From: Piliocolobus tephrosceles
Lineage: Eukaryota > Chordata > Mammalia > Primates > Cercopithecidae
Reading direction: 5' to 3'
NCBI RefSeq assembly: GCF_002776525.5
Contig: NC_045443.1
Span: 43,663,484 to 43,727,483, forward strand
DNA length: 64,000 bases
Shown piece by piece: positions 10,329 to 21,534 of this stretch. The notes beneath the pieces were generated by a model that was given only the letters and a program-made list of their open reading frames with translations, did no database searches and had not been told where the DNA came from. The position numbers and the translations under genes were made by a program. Positions within the stretch are counted from its first letter, which is position 1, and each line of letters begins with the position of its first letter.

Positions 10329-12345
10329 TGGAAAGAGGGAATTCAGGATGGCTGACTAGAGGCATCCAGCACTTACCTCATCCACAAGGAATAACCAAAA
10401 TAGCAAGCAGATAATCATGCTTCCAAAAAGGCATCTAAGAAAGAACACTGGAATTCAACAGAGAAATTACAGGAAACACCAAAGGCATGGAGGGAGAAGG
10501 AAGCAAAGTAGCCCAGCTCAGCCTGGGCTGATCAGCTGGGATCCCAGAGCGGCTCACCAGTGTGGGGAATGGATAAATGAGAGATTCCCAGTGGACTACA
10601 TTCCCACTATGGACTCCTGCAACCCTAGCCATTGGAGAGCTCCTCAACCTTTGCTGACCTTGGGACTAGCAGAGAGAGCTGCATAGATATCATGTAATAA
10701 CATTGCTCCAGAGAGGGAGCTCACACTGCGCTCCAGACCATCTTCTGAGTCCTAGCAGCTGCAGCACAATACTATTTTGAGAGCCTAGTCCCCACTTGCC
10801 TGCATTCTGCCCTGGGGCCAACAGCCCCTGCATCTACACATCCTTGAAGCCACACTGATATCCTCCTTTGTCTACCTGGAGGTCTGCAGCGGTGTAACAC
10901 TGGTTGGACTCAGTGGAGCAGTAGGGTTCCCAGCACTCTGGCACACACAGTGTATTGTGTCCTGGAAAATGGGTGGTGCAATGCATTGGGAAAGCTCTCC
11001 TTGTGACAAACATGCACTTATCAGCACCCAAAATCCACCTGCCTGGAGCTATTGCCACTGACAGGAATCCAGTCCTCACCAACAGTAGAGCTTTAGTGCA
11101 CTTGCACATGCTCTGAGGAAAAGCTCTGTCAGCCTACAACTGCTGACACTGCTGCTGCTGGGGGCAAAGGTGTGCACAACTGGCGGCAACCCCATTCCCC
11201 CCAGGAGCAGGGGTGCTGCACACTGGCATGCACACTGAGGACTGCTCTCCCTGCAGCTGTCATTGCTGCCATCAAGACTACCACTATTGGGGGCTGAAGC
11301 AGGCACTCCCCAGAGCCTGACTGCTGCTTGCCTGTGGCTGCTGCCACCGGTAGCAACCCTGTTCCCCCAGCAGCAAGGCCATAGTGCACTTGCCTGTGCC
11401 CTGAGGTGGGATCTCCTTGCTCACTGCAGCTGTTGCTACTGCCACCCAAGCATTCCACTGGGGAACCTGGGAATAAGACCATCTTGCCTACCACAGCCTG
11501 TGCCTGTGTGCACCACTAGGGGACCCAAGGATGGGTCTATCTGGTCTGGCACTCCCCCTGTTCCTCAGTGACAACACAATTTCCAGGAACGTGGATATTG
11601 CTCCCTCCAACCACCATTGTTGGCATCTGTGCACTTCTCCTGGGAGCTTCAGGATGGGTCCACTTAGGCTACTGCTACCATTACATAGGCAGTACCCACC
11701 TATGTCTACCACCTGGAGGTCTTGGTACTGACACACTTAGCCTGTCAAAGCAATTTTAACACAAGCATGTGCCCCTTGGGAGCCCATTGGTTATCCTACC
11801 ACTGCTACAGGTATCACTCACATCATACATGCTGCCCAGGGGCCGAAGGACCCACCCACCTGCCCAGACATTGCTGCCACTGCCAGCACCTGAGCAGCCA
11901 CCTGGAGGCCCAAGAATTGGCCTACTTGGCCCCAGTAACATTGGTGCTTGTGTACGCCACTGAGAGGCCCAAGGACAGGCATGCTTAGCATGCTGCCACC
12001 ACCACTGGGACTCAAGGACAAGTTCACCTGGGGTCCTTATCCCAAGAAAACTGCACTACAGACTACACTGACAACCATAGCCTGTGCCACTGAGGAAGTC
12101 GCAGACACTACTGACACTGTCTAGAGCCAAAGAACTCATACAAAGACCAAACTACTGCACATACTCAGAAACAAAGCTGAAGTGTCCTACCCAACCAAAA
12201 GCATAGATCCATCTTCAAATAAACATCATTCCCTAAAAAAGCAAATCCAAAAAACCAGAAGAAGCAACTGTTACACTGGATGGCAGATACTAACATAAGA
12301 GCACAGGAAAAATAAAAAAGCAAGGGCATATGACACTTCCAAGGC
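10329..12345 (+). mobile_element. L1 5' UTR of L1PB/L1MA type, 3'-truncated
   Basis: It begins with the GATGGCTGACTAGAGGCATC-type start typical of older primate L1 5' UTRs and continues through about 2 kb of GC-rich 5' UTR. Imperfect repeats around ACTGGGGACCCAAGGA-like motifs lie at 11040-12030. It reaches the A-rich leader that normally precedes ORF1 (12180-12340) and then stops. No ORF1 or ORF2 follows on this strand. The long frames in it on both strands are not ORF1 or ORF2. Confidence 0.75.
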
Positions 12346-13101
12346 AGAACCTTAGATTACCCTTTGAACTTTGGGCTTATGTCTCATCCATGATAGATGG
12401 TAGCTGATGCAGATGACCTGGCAGTAGAGGACCCTCTTCCCTGTACTCAGCATGTTGGTAGAGCAGTAAGTACTAGAAACAATACATCATGTTGTCTCTT
12501 GTGGGAACGAAGGAGATGTTCATGGCCAGAGGTGGTGAGCCTGGCAGACTTTGGTCACCCGACTTGCCTCAAGCTCTGTCTGGTTACCCCAAACATTGAA
12601 GAGACTAATTATGATCAATATAATCCGTTGTTAGACTGCCAGAGGGCTCAAAATACTCTTTGTGAGACTCTGAGTTTGTCTATAAATGCTATAAAGGTTT
12701 TATTTTGTTTGAAAGCTGAACATTATATGAAGTATATATGATCTCACCTCATGGATAAGTAACACAAAAGCCTGTAAAGAGCAGATTTTGGATCCAGATT
12801 TGTTTGACTTTAAAACCCTCATTTGTTACCTCTTTCTTGTGTTGCCTCTACTTTGGTGAGAGAAGAGGTATCAGGTAGTCAAGCAGGACTTCTTTGAGGA
12901 GTGGTATAGGGTTCATGTTGAGTTTTGAAGACCTAGCAGAATTCGGACAAGCAGAGAACAGGGGAATGTGCATCCCATGTAAGGAGAGAAGCAGATGTTT
13001 CCACAGACACTGAAATGGTTTTCTAAAAATAAATTTGGGGAGAACAGTGAAGATTGTGTGTAATCTTTCTCCATCTGAGTGGGTGTCTTGAGCTGATGTC
13101 T
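12346..13101. other. Unassigned single-copy sequence between two L1 pieces
   Basis: About 750 bp with no repeat or gene I recognise. A plus-strand frame of 114 codons (12397-12741) has no known motif, no splice context I trust and no codon bias I can judge by eye. Confidence 0.45.
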
Positions 13102-14528
13102 TACGAATTTTTTAAAAGTATAATTAAAAATTTTTGTGGGTACATAGTAGGTATATATATTTATAGGATATATGAAATGTTTAGATACAGGCATGCAATG
13201 TGTAATAATCACATGATGGAAAATGAGGTATCTATTACCTCAAGCATTTATCCTTTGTGTTACAAGCAATCTAATTATAGTCTTTTAGTTATTTTAAAAT
13301 GTCCTATTAAATTATTATTGACTATAGTCACCCTGTTGTGCTATCAAATGCTAGGGCATATTAATTCATTCTATTTTTGTACCCCTTAACCATCCCCACT
13401 TTCCCAGCCTCTGGTAACCATCATTCTACTCTCCATCTCCATGGGTTCAACTGTTTTGATTTTTAGATCACACAAATAAGTGAGAACATGTGATGTTTGT
13501 CTTTCTGTGCCTGGCTTATTTTACTTAACTGTTGCATCCATGTTGCAAATGAGTTAATCTCATTCTTTTTTTATGCCTAAGTAGTACTGCATTGTGCATA
13601 AGTATCACATTTTCTTTATCCATTCATCTGTTGATGGACACTTAGATTGCTTCCAAATCTTGGCTATGGTGAACACAGCCACAACAAACATGAGAATGCA
13701 GATATCCTTTTGATATACTGATTTCTTTCTTTTGAGTATGTAACTAGCAATGAGATTGCCAGATCATATGGTAGCTCTATTTTTAATTTTCAGTTTTTGA
13801 AGAACCTCCAAACTGTTCTCCATGGTGGTTGTACTAATTTTTATTCCCACCAACAGTGTATGAGGATTCCTTTTTCTGCAGTTCCTTGTCAGCATTTGTT
13901 ATTGCCTGTCTTTTGCATAAAACCCATCATAACTAAGGTGAGATAATATCTCATTGTAGTTTTGATTTGCAGTTCTCTGATGATCAGTTATGTTGAGCAC
14001 CTCTTCCTATGTCTGTTTGCCATTTGTATGTCTACTTTTGAGAAATATCTATATAAATCTTTTGTCCATTTTTAATTGGATTATTAGAATTTTTCCTATA
14101 GAGTTGTCTGAGCTCCTGATATATTCTGCTTATTAATCTTTTGTCAGATGGGTAGTTTGGAAATATTTTCTCCCATTCTGTGGGTTATCTCTTCACTTTT
14201 GGATTATTTCTTTTGCTGTGCAGAAGCTTTTTAACTTGATGTAACCCAATTTGTCCGTTTTTGCTTTGGTTGCCTGTGGTTGTGGCGTATTACTCAAGAA
14301 ATATTTGTCCAGACCAATGGCCTGGAGATTTTTCCCAATGTTTTCTTGTAGTAGTTTCATAGTTTGAGGTCTAAGATTTAATTCTTTAATCCATTTTGGT
14401 TGATTTTTATATATGTTGAGAGAAAAAGGTCTAGTTTCATTCTTCTGCATATGGATATCCAGTTTTCCCAGTATCATTTATTGAAGAGACTGTCTTTTCT
14501 GCAATGTGTGTTCCTAGCACCTTTCTTT
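13102..14528 (-). mobile_element. 5'-truncated L1MA-type LINE, 3' end
   Basis: Read on minus, this is the last part of ORF2 plus the 3' UTR. The 3' UTR has the AAAAATTTTTGTGGGTACAT-type end (13120-13146) found in L1MA subfamilies. ORF2 C-terminal sequence with the CTGTGCAGAAGCTTTTTAA block is at 14215-14235. The 5' end is lost at about 14528. Coding frames are decayed; the longest piece is 14477-14193 minus. Confidence 0.85.
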
Positions 14529-14951
14529 AAAATCTAATCACATTTTATTTCTCACCAAATTGATAAATCTGTTCCTTAAAACAGAAAGTCCAAATAATGG
14601 AAGGAAAGTGCCCTGAGCAGTCAGACGACTGGATTCTTGGGCTGGCTGTGTGATCATGGGCAATTTATACAACTTCTCTGTTGTGGTATACCTTTGACAC
14701 TCAAATTCGGTTCATCTGCTTCTCAGAGTGATGGACACCAAACAGGCCTCAAAATCCTTTTGTGGACTGACTGCTGGGGCTATTCATTGTATTGATTATA
14801 GTACATCAGCCTCGGTTGTGTAAAATAAATTAAGCCAATCAGGGCTACAAATGACAGAAATAGACTTTTCTAAAAGTTTTTCCATTATTTCAAAATCCTT
14901 ACAAATAATCCTCCTCTTTTAAGTAGTTCATTAATTATTAAAAATAATGTT
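14529..14951. other. Old single-copy sequence with a weak MIR
   Basis: 14610-14705 loosely resembles the MIR core on the plus strand (GGCTGTGTGATCATGGGCAA). The rest is unassigned. The last 12 bases, AAAAATAATGTT, are the left copy of the next Alu's duplication. Confidence 0.4.
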
Positions 14952-15303
14952 GGCCAGGCTCAGTGGCTCACGCCTGTAATCCCAGCACTTTGGGAGGCTG
15001 AGGCAGGTGGATCATGAGGTCAGGAGATCGAGACCATCCTGGCTAACACTGTGAAACCCCATCTCTACTAAAAATACAAAAAAATTAGCCGGCCATGGTG
15101 GCGGGCGCCTGTAGTCCCAGCTACTCGGGAGGCTGAGGCAGGAGAATGGCATGAACCCAGGACTTGGAGCTGGCAGTGACCCAAGATCACGCTGCTGCAC
15201 TCTAGCCTGGCCAACAGAGTGAGACTCTGTCTCCAAAAATAATAAAATAAAATAAAATAAAATAAAATAAAATAAAATAAAATAAAATAAAATAAAATAA
15301 AAT
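14952..15303 (+). mobile_element. AluY-type element, plus strand
   Basis: Dimeric Alu with GAGACCATCCTGGCTAACAC and a GGAGCTGGCAGTGA variant of the AluY motif. Its tail has become an AAAAT microsatellite. It is flanked by an exact 14-base duplication, AAAAATAATGTTGG, at 14940-14953 and 15304-15317. Two of those bases overlap the Alu's first GG. Confidence 0.96.
15238..15303 (+). repeat. (AAAAT)n microsatellite in an Alu tail
   Basis: About a dozen AAAAT/AAATA units follow the Alu body without interruption. It is expected to vary in length between individuals. Confidence 0.9.
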
Positions 15304-15317
15304 AAAAATAATGTTGG

Positions 15318-16892
15318 AGCAGTTAGTCATTGAAGGGTCTATTACTGAAACCACTGTTTATTTTAGAAACACCATTCTTAATCATTCAGGGTATAAAATT
15401 TTCTCTCAATTCTCTTGATGTGTGCTTTTCTGTAGTCTCCTAAGTAGGCTCCTCCTTACCAACAGTAGAGACTTCTTGGATGGGGCAGTTTGAATAAATG
15501 ACTGCTCTGAGCATCTCTCCTTTTTCTTTGCTGTTTTTGCCCTCTCTCTCTAAAGATGGCAACTCTGGCCAAAGAGGCTTTATTAGCAATAGGTTAAGGT
15601 ACTGCAGTGAAAAGGCATGTAATTGCTGGAAGGCCTAAGCTTTGGGAAAGTTTCTGGCCACAGGAGGAAGTTCTGCTTCTTTTATTGCCTGTTTTAGGAG
15701 AATTGTTATGATCAGTGCAATGAATAGCTTTGGTTGTAGTAGAAAGCCAGGAAAAGTGTGTTCTAAATTAGAATCAGATGACTAAGGGTGAGTGAGTACA
15801 CATTTTTCACCCACTTTCTTCATTGAGATGGAGCAGATTATACATATGGGTTTTGGAAAATCAAAATAATTTTTAGAAATTGATCAAACCTCGGTATTTA
15901 AACAAGATCACATGACAGTTGTGGCTTAGAGAGCACAAATGTAGCTAATTCTTGATTCCTTCAGAAATGAGTAGCTGCCTTTCTGGTTTCTGTGGATTAT
16001 TTCTGCTATTGAATTCTCCCTGCCATCTCCTTATACTTGGGCTTTTGGGCCCTTTACTTGCTTATAACCTCCTCTACCAAAGAGGACTGGTAGCCAGGGC
16101 TGTGGGGAGGCAGGACAACAACCCCCAGTTAGAGATTTGGTTTCTAATGTTCAGTTCTGGCAAAAGATCTGTGGTAAAGCAGACAATGCTTGTAGCCAAA
16201 AGATGTGGTTTGGGGGCTGTCCATGTTGTCCTTCCTTCTCCTTCCTCCTTACCACATATAATCAGGAATTGGCCATCTAGCAACTCTCCTATGCTCTAGG
16301 AAAAAGCAGTCTGAAGGTGGATGGGGAGGGGGAAGAGGACTGCTTTCTCCACTTTCTTGATGTAGATTCCACTCTTAAGTGTGCAGTGTTCTCTCCACTG
16401 AGCTATTATCAGAGGACCTTCAGTTTTCCTCTTTCATAATTGCAATGCAAACAGCTGCAGGGAGAACACACTGAGATTTGGAGAGCTGTTGTGGTTTCAC
16501 TGTAAAATGGTAGCTGTCTTAGGAGATGGGACCACAGTTTCCAGCACTAGCTTGTGGCTGAACTTTGACTCTTTAGTTGTGAGTTATCACTTTTTCTCTG
16601 ACCAGAGGTGTTTTTCTATTCTCATTTCTGCCTATGAGAACTACTTTTAAAAAAAATAGAAATACATCTTCAGGTCTATGGGTACAATTTAAGTGACTTG
16701 GGGGTCTGTGAGTAGATTGGTCATTGAGTCACAACTTTGAAGATTGTCTTTAAATATAGTGATAATGTTGATGATGACAACTATGATGATAAAGGTAAAT
16801 TAAATCTACAATCCAAGCTAACCTCTTTGGAGCCTCCCATTAATTGGAAGTTATTGAGCCTGAGAGGGTAGATCATTGTTGGAGAGACTGTA
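15318..16892. other. Single-copy sequence, no feature recognised
   Basis: About 1.6 kb without a repeat I can name. The longest frame, 15952-16299 plus (115 codons), shows no domain. It may be intronic or intergenic. Confidence 0.45.
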
Positions 16893-17038
16893 GTGTATGG
16901 GGCCAGATAGCCTGCTTTGGCCACTAGCTATCTCTACGGCCTTACAAATAACTTGTAAATATACAAGTTATGTAACCTTACTAAACCTCAATATTCTGGT
17001 TTGATAAATAGAGATAATAGTAGTGAGGATATTTACAG
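16893..17038 (+). repeat. MIR, left part (split)
   Basis: It resembles the MIR core: a CACTAGCTAT-like block, then AAGTTATGTAACCTTACTAA, then GATAAATAGAGATAATAGTA. The remainder of the MIR appears at 17480-17580, so about 440 bp was inserted into it. Confidence 0.65.
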
Positions 17039-17479
17039 TGGACATTTGTCATTCTTTTTGGTTGTCCAGTGTGTGGACTCTCCCGCCTGTGACTCAGGAA
17101 TGCGTTCACCATATAATGTCAGCTACTTGCTCTCCCAGCCTCCCTTATAATTACGGTGTGGGCATCTGCCCCAGAGCTGCAGTTAACAAGTGCCTTCTCA
17201 CAGTGGATGGTGGTAGAAGAATCAAGTTCAGGAGCAGCAGTGGTGGCAGAGATGGCAGTCCCAGTGGTTAGCACTACAGGCTGCACTAGCCAATTCCTAG
17301 AGTAGCAATGGTCACCTCACCAAAATGGTTCAATTGTGTGATTTTTAGGTGGTGCTCCAGCCTGTAAAGCCTCAAAAGGGTTCTCCAGCCCTTCCACAAT
17401 CCTATAAGCTGCCTGATGTAATCCTTAAATCAGCTAAAATTGGTTTCTATAGCTGGCACTACAAGTCCCAATTGGTACA
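17039..17479. mobile_element. Unclassified insertion, possibly an LTR, splitting a MIR
   Basis: This stretch lies exactly between the two halves of a MIR. It begins TGGACATT and ends GGTACA, so it has TG...CA termini like an LTR. Its last part (17430-17479) reminds me of the 3' end of an old LTR. The flanking bases do not show a clear duplication. The family is not identified. Confidence 0.35.
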
Positions 17480-17580
17480 GTATCTCTGTGAGGTGAATAT
17501 TAAATGAGATAATACAAGGAAAGTGTTTGGCACAGGGGCATAACACCTAGTAGATGCTCAAGGAATACTATGTTAATAAT
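17480..17580 (+). repeat. MIR, right part (split)
   Basis: It resembles the MIR 3' half: TTAAATGAGATAATACAAGG, then GTGTTTGGCACAG, then AGATGCTCAAGGAATACTAT. Confidence 0.65.
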
Positions 17581-17729
17581 ATTAATAGTATTCATAGTAA
17601 GAGCAACCAGAGGTTAGACTGAAAACAGACCTAAGGTGTTGTCAGCTTTGTAGGAAGAGAGTTTAAAGATTAACTGCTGGATGGAATCTATCAATGTAAT
17701 TTTGGTTATCATAGAATTAACTGGACTTA

Positions 17730-17885
17730 GCCCAGCTCCCTTTTTTATTGATAAAGAAGGTTCAGGGACATTGGATAAATTACTCAGTGCCCACCAGCTA
17801 GTGAATGACAGAGATGACAGAGCCAAGCTGGAGGCTTTTGAACTCTCCGTTCTCTGCTCCACACACTGCTCCATGCTATTTCAAT
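17730..17885 (+). repeat. MIR-family fragment
   Basis: It follows the MIR 3' layout: a decayed GAAACTGAGG region, CACCAGCTAGTGAATGACAG, then AGAGCCAAGCTGGAGGCTTT. Divergence is high. Confidence 0.55.
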
Positions 17886-18460
17886 TAAGAATTTAACAAA
17901 CATATATGTATGGCATGGATTAAGATCTGTGATGAACTAAGAAAGAACTACGGTTGGTACCTGGAATTGTTCAACGCCATCTCTCCTGATCATCATTGAA
18001 CCTGGTGAAGCAGAGCACGCACATGCCCAACTAGAGAACAGAGTAAAAATACACAGTGCATGCTGGGCCCTGTGACTGAAAACCACAGACAGGACAGTCA
18101 CTACGACTAAAGTCAGGGAAGATCTCATGGGAAGGTGAGAATTGAAGCTGATGTGTGAAGTGACTTTTACCACCTAAATAAGGTGAGATTTATTTATTTT
18201 TTTAAAGTGTTAGGGCAAAACCAACGTTAGACATTTACTGTGGGTTTACTTGTTTGTTTTTGAGAGGGCATTAGGGTAGAACTTTTAAAAATACCATGGA
18301 AATTATAGGATATAAATAATAATGTGTAAATTTTAAAAGGTCTTAAAATCTCTGCTGAAAACATAGGGCTTTTTTTTTGATTCTTAACCATCTTTGGAAA
18401 TTTAAGTCATATTCAATATGTTTAAAAGATTAATAAAAATATCTTTATGGCATTTTTATA
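17886..18460. other. Single-copy sequence, no feature recognised
   Basis: I see no repeat or coding signal in this stretch. It ends with TCATTTGGTG (18461-18470), the left duplication of the next Alu. Confidence 0.45.
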
Positions 18461-18470
18461 TCATTTGGTG

Positions 18471-18472
18471 GC

Positions 18473-18505
<33 letters not shown>

Positions 18506-18786
18506 GAGATGGAGTCTCACTCTGTCACCCAGGCTGGATTTCAGTGGCACAATCTCAGCTAACTGCAGCTCCACCTCCTGGATTCAAGTGATTCTCCTGC
18601 CTCAGCCTCCTGAGTAGCTGGGATTACAGGTGCCCGCCACCATACCTGGCTAATTTTTGTATTTTTAGTAGAGATGGGGTTTCTCCATGTTGGCCAGGCT
18701 GGTTTTGAACTCCTGGCCTCAAGTGATCCACCTGCCTCAGCCTCTCAAAGTGCTGGTTTTACAGGCATAAGTCATCTCATCCAGAC
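18471..18786 (-). mobile_element. Antisense Alu, AluS type
   Basis: Antisense dimeric Alu with a GTTTT-repeat tail at its left end. It is flanked by a 10-base duplication, TCATTTGGTG, at 18461-18470 and 18787-18796. Confidence 0.95.
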
Positions 18787-18796
18787 TCATTTGGTG

Positions 18797-19582
18797 TTTT
18801 TAAAGCACATTTATGGGCATGACCTTTGATCACAGTGACAACAATGAGACTTGGGTAGAAACTTTTTAAATTTAAAGAGGAGAAAACTGAAGCTTGGAAG
18901 CCTTAAATGGCTTGTTTACATCATAAAGTTGGTTTATTTAACAAAATTAAGTTCAGATTTCTTGACTTTGGGTCTACAAATTTATTTGCTAAGAAAAAAA
19001 AAGTCCATGTATCAAAAAGCAACTTTAGAAACATTGCATATTGTCGTAATAGCCTCCAACTTTAGTTTGCTTGGATATGCTTCTCTCTGTATCTCAAAAC
19101 TGCTTTACCAGTGAATATAAAGGAATTTCTACACCATTGCCAATTCTGGATTGTCTAAATTGTGTTTGTAAACTTCATCTATTGGGTTTCTGATTGCTGA
19201 GGACTCCAGGCTGTAGCGACGTCATGAACCAATCTTACAGGGACTCAAGATGCTTGCTGATCCTGACAGTTCCTTCTGGAATACACTTCCATAGGTAGTT
19301 GAAGACTTTTGTTTTGTTTTGTTTTTTTTAAAGCTAGATAATCCCACATTTAGAATTTTTCTCAAGGGAGACATTGACATATTCCAGTCTGTCAAAAGGT
19401 AAAGAAAATTATTTTCTTCTTGCTAGCTAAAGAAGATAATGAAAAGAGGAATCGAAATTTGAAATCTCTGATCCATAGGTAGATGAAAAGAGGAATCTAA
19501 AATTTGAAATCTCCAAACCATAGGTAGAAAGTACCAAAAATCACACTTCTGGGTTGTTTTGATTTATTTGTCCTAAGAGGTT
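18797..19582. other. Mostly single-copy sequence with a weak MIR and a local duplication
   Basis: 18865-18990 loosely resembles MIR 3' sequence (GAGGAGAAAACTGAAGCTTG). A 44-bp tandem duplication lies at 19441-19528. Nothing else is recognised. Confidence 0.4.
19441..19528. repeat. 44-bp direct tandem duplication
   Basis: Bases 19441-19484 recur at 19485-19528 with few differences. Both copies start GAAAAGAGGAATC and end CCATAGGTAGA. Confidence 0.85.
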
Positions 19583-19735
19583 ATCCTCCCCTTCCCTCCC
19601 CTCTCTCTCCCTCCCCTCTCCTCCCCTCCATTTCCCTCCCTCCCTCCCTCCTTCCTTCCTTCCTTCCTTCCTTCCTTCCTTCCTTCCTTCCTTCCTTCTG
19701 TCTTCCTCTTTTTCTTTCTTTCTCTCTCTGTTTCA
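19583..19735. repeat. Pyrimidine-rich simple repeat with a (CCTT)n core
   Basis: Almost pure C/T on plus. A regular CCTT run of about 12 units lies at 19650-19698, with CCCT and TTTC variants on both sides. Confidence 0.95.
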
Positions 19736-19739
19736 CAAA

Positions 19740-20477
19740 TAAGACTCTCCTTAGCTGGAAACTATATCCTGTTATGAAATTGTGTGTTCATCCAGTTTTC
19801 ATTTTACTTGAATTTTTACCAGTATTGAACACTATAGCCCCACTCCTGTCATCCACACCTTTTTGAAACACTGCTTTCTTCTGGCTTTCACCCTCTACTG
19901 GTCTTTCAACTAAATTTTCTCTCTGTTCTTCCTTAATTCCCTTTCAGACTCATGCTACTCTATATGATCATTAAATATCAGAATTCCCAAAAACTCATTC
20001 CTGGGCCCTGTCCTCTTCTTGCTCTATACGTCTTCCTCAGGCAAATTCTATGATCAGGATTGAATTCCTGCCCACATGGCTATGACTTGGAAATGTGTAT
20101 CTCCAGTCCAGGTCTCTCCTTTGAACACTAGGTCAAGCCTGTCCTCATGTATCCACTTAGCCATCTCAAAAACACCTTAAATTCAACTTGAACCAAACAA
20201 ATTCATCATGTTCCCTCTACTAACCCTGACCAACATTCACTATTACCAAATCTCAGTGAACATAACGGCATCCTGCATTTGCAGCAACTTGGGCATCATT
20301 CTCTCTCAGATCCTGTGTCCGATCCATCAGCAGTTGTGATATTTCCATATCCATCTACTTATCTCCATTTCTGCTGTCACCACTGGTCCTGACTTCCATT
20401 GCTTTTCACCTGGATGTTTGCTGGAGCCTCCTCACAGCTCTGCCTACATCTTTTCAGCATTTTTCCACCATCACAGG
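19740..20477 (+). mobile_element. L2 LINE fragment (reverse transcriptase C-terminal region)
   Basis: From about 19955 the plus strand follows L2: an ACTCATTCCTGGGCCCTGTC block, a CATGGCTATGACTTGG block, CACCTTAAATTCAAC, and near 20370-20440 a decayed CTGTCACCACTGGTCCTGAC ... CACCTGGATGTTTGCTGGAG. The last part corresponds to the SRLDYCN region of CR1/L2-type reverse transcriptases. 19740-19955 is less certain. No frame survives. The end is overprinted by a 27-bp duplication. Confidence 0.65.
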
Positions 20478-20531
20478 TAAACAGTATAGTTCAAGTTGTG
20501 GTGATAAACAGTATAGTTCAAGTTGTGGTGA
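20478..20531. repeat. Exact 27-bp tandem duplication
   Basis: Bases 20478-20504 are repeated without change at 20505-20531. The unit starts TAAACAGTATAG and ends GTTGTGGTGA. Confidence 0.95.
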
Positions 20532-20929
20532 TATTGACATAAACAGCCTCCAATATACTCAATCCAGGCACCTAGTAAATATTTGTTGGCTGTTGTATTT
20601 CTCCTGTAAGGTGGGATTCTTATGGCCTGGGATCTGAAATAGGAAAAGGTCATCATATGCTCATTACCTCTAACTTCAGTCTCTGTCTTCCCCGCCTTCA
20701 AACCTCAGAGCAAAGGCCAGAGAAATCATGTTTTTGCAACAATATCAGGGACAAAATAAGCTGAAAGAAATAGTTTTGAGAACAGACTGAAATAATCAGT
20801 GATACATAATTTCAATCTTAGCTCAAAAGATTGGGGGAGAAGGAGAAGAACAATTACAGGAGTTTTCATCAAAATATACAAATACAAATAAAGGCACACA
20901 CAATTATGGGTGTACTTATGCACACCAAT
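20532..20929. other. Unassigned sequence between L2 pieces
   Basis: It may be decayed L2, but I cannot align it by eye. No gene signal is visible. Confidence 0.35.
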
Positions 20930-20962
20930 AATACACACACACACACACATACACACACATAT
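20930..20962. repeat. Short (CA)n microsatellite
   Basis: An interrupted run of CA dinucleotides, with a CATA break in the middle. Confidence 0.9.
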
Positions 20963-20967
20963 GCATA

Positions 20968-21035
20968 CCTTGTACCCAGTGCCTCATCCATGCTGGTACA
21001 TAGTAAATGAATGTTGAACAAATGAATGAAACAAA
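20968..21035 (+). mobile_element. L2 LINE 3' end
   Basis: It matches the L2 tail: TGTACCCAGTGCCTCATCC, GGTACATAGTAAATGAATG, then TGAACAAATGAATGAA. It lies on the same strand as the L2 fragment ending at 20477 and probably belongs to the same insertion. Confidence 0.75.
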
Positions 21036-21221
21036 GCCAGCTCCTTATCAGGTTTGGGTAAAACATTGGCTGCTTGTTTTGTAGGTCACCAGAAAATGAA
21101 CCAAAAACAAAATAAATTTACTAGTTAAGATGCATTCTTAAATAATTTTTTCAAAATTATTCTAAAAATAATTTACCTCCCAAAGTTCTTAGAGCCGAAT
21201 AAGACTACATGTCTTTAATTC

Positions 21222-21534
21222 CTTTTTTTTTTTTTTTTTTTTTTTTTCTGGGATGGAGTCTCACTCTGTCACCCAGGCTGGAGTGCCGTGATTCCATCTC
21301 GGTTCACTGCAAGCTCCGCCTCCCAGGTTCACGCCATTCTCCTGCCTCAGCCTCCCCAGTAGTTGGGACTACAGTCGCCCACCACAATGCCTGGCTAATT
21401 TTTTGTATTTTTAGTAGAGACGGGGTTTCACCATGTTAATCAGGATGGTTTCAATCTCCTGACCTCGTGATCTGCCCACCTCGGCCTCCCAAAGTGCTGG
21501 GATTACAGGCGAGAGCCACCGCGCCCGGCCGGCA
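21222..21534 (-). mobile_element. Antisense AluY-type element
   Basis: Antisense Alu with a T run of about 25 at its left end, the AAGCTCCGCCTCCC motif of AluY and a conserved GCGCCCGGCC terminus. TTTAATTC flanks it at 21214-21221 and 21536-21543. Confidence 0.95.

Noticed and set aside
10417..12027. Cluster of 60-120 codon frames on both strands as small genes
   Set aside because: All fall in an L1 5' UTR, which is non-coding; frames overlap on both strands and contain no motifs.
10329..14528. Twin-priming inversion linking the plus-strand 5' UTR and the minus-strand L1MA 3' end
   Set aside because: In twin priming the inverted 5' part would lie beyond the 5' side of the 3' segment. Here it lies on the 3' (tail) side, and 750 bp of unrelated DNA separates them.
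16893..17580. tRNA gene in MIR or Alu sequence
   Set aside because: MIR heads derive from tRNA, but no cloverleaf with intact A and B boxes and an anticodon arm is seen here or in the other MIRs.
19583..19735. CRISPR-like array
   Set aside because: It is a simple C/T repeat without spaced, conserved repeats, and the genome is a primate's.
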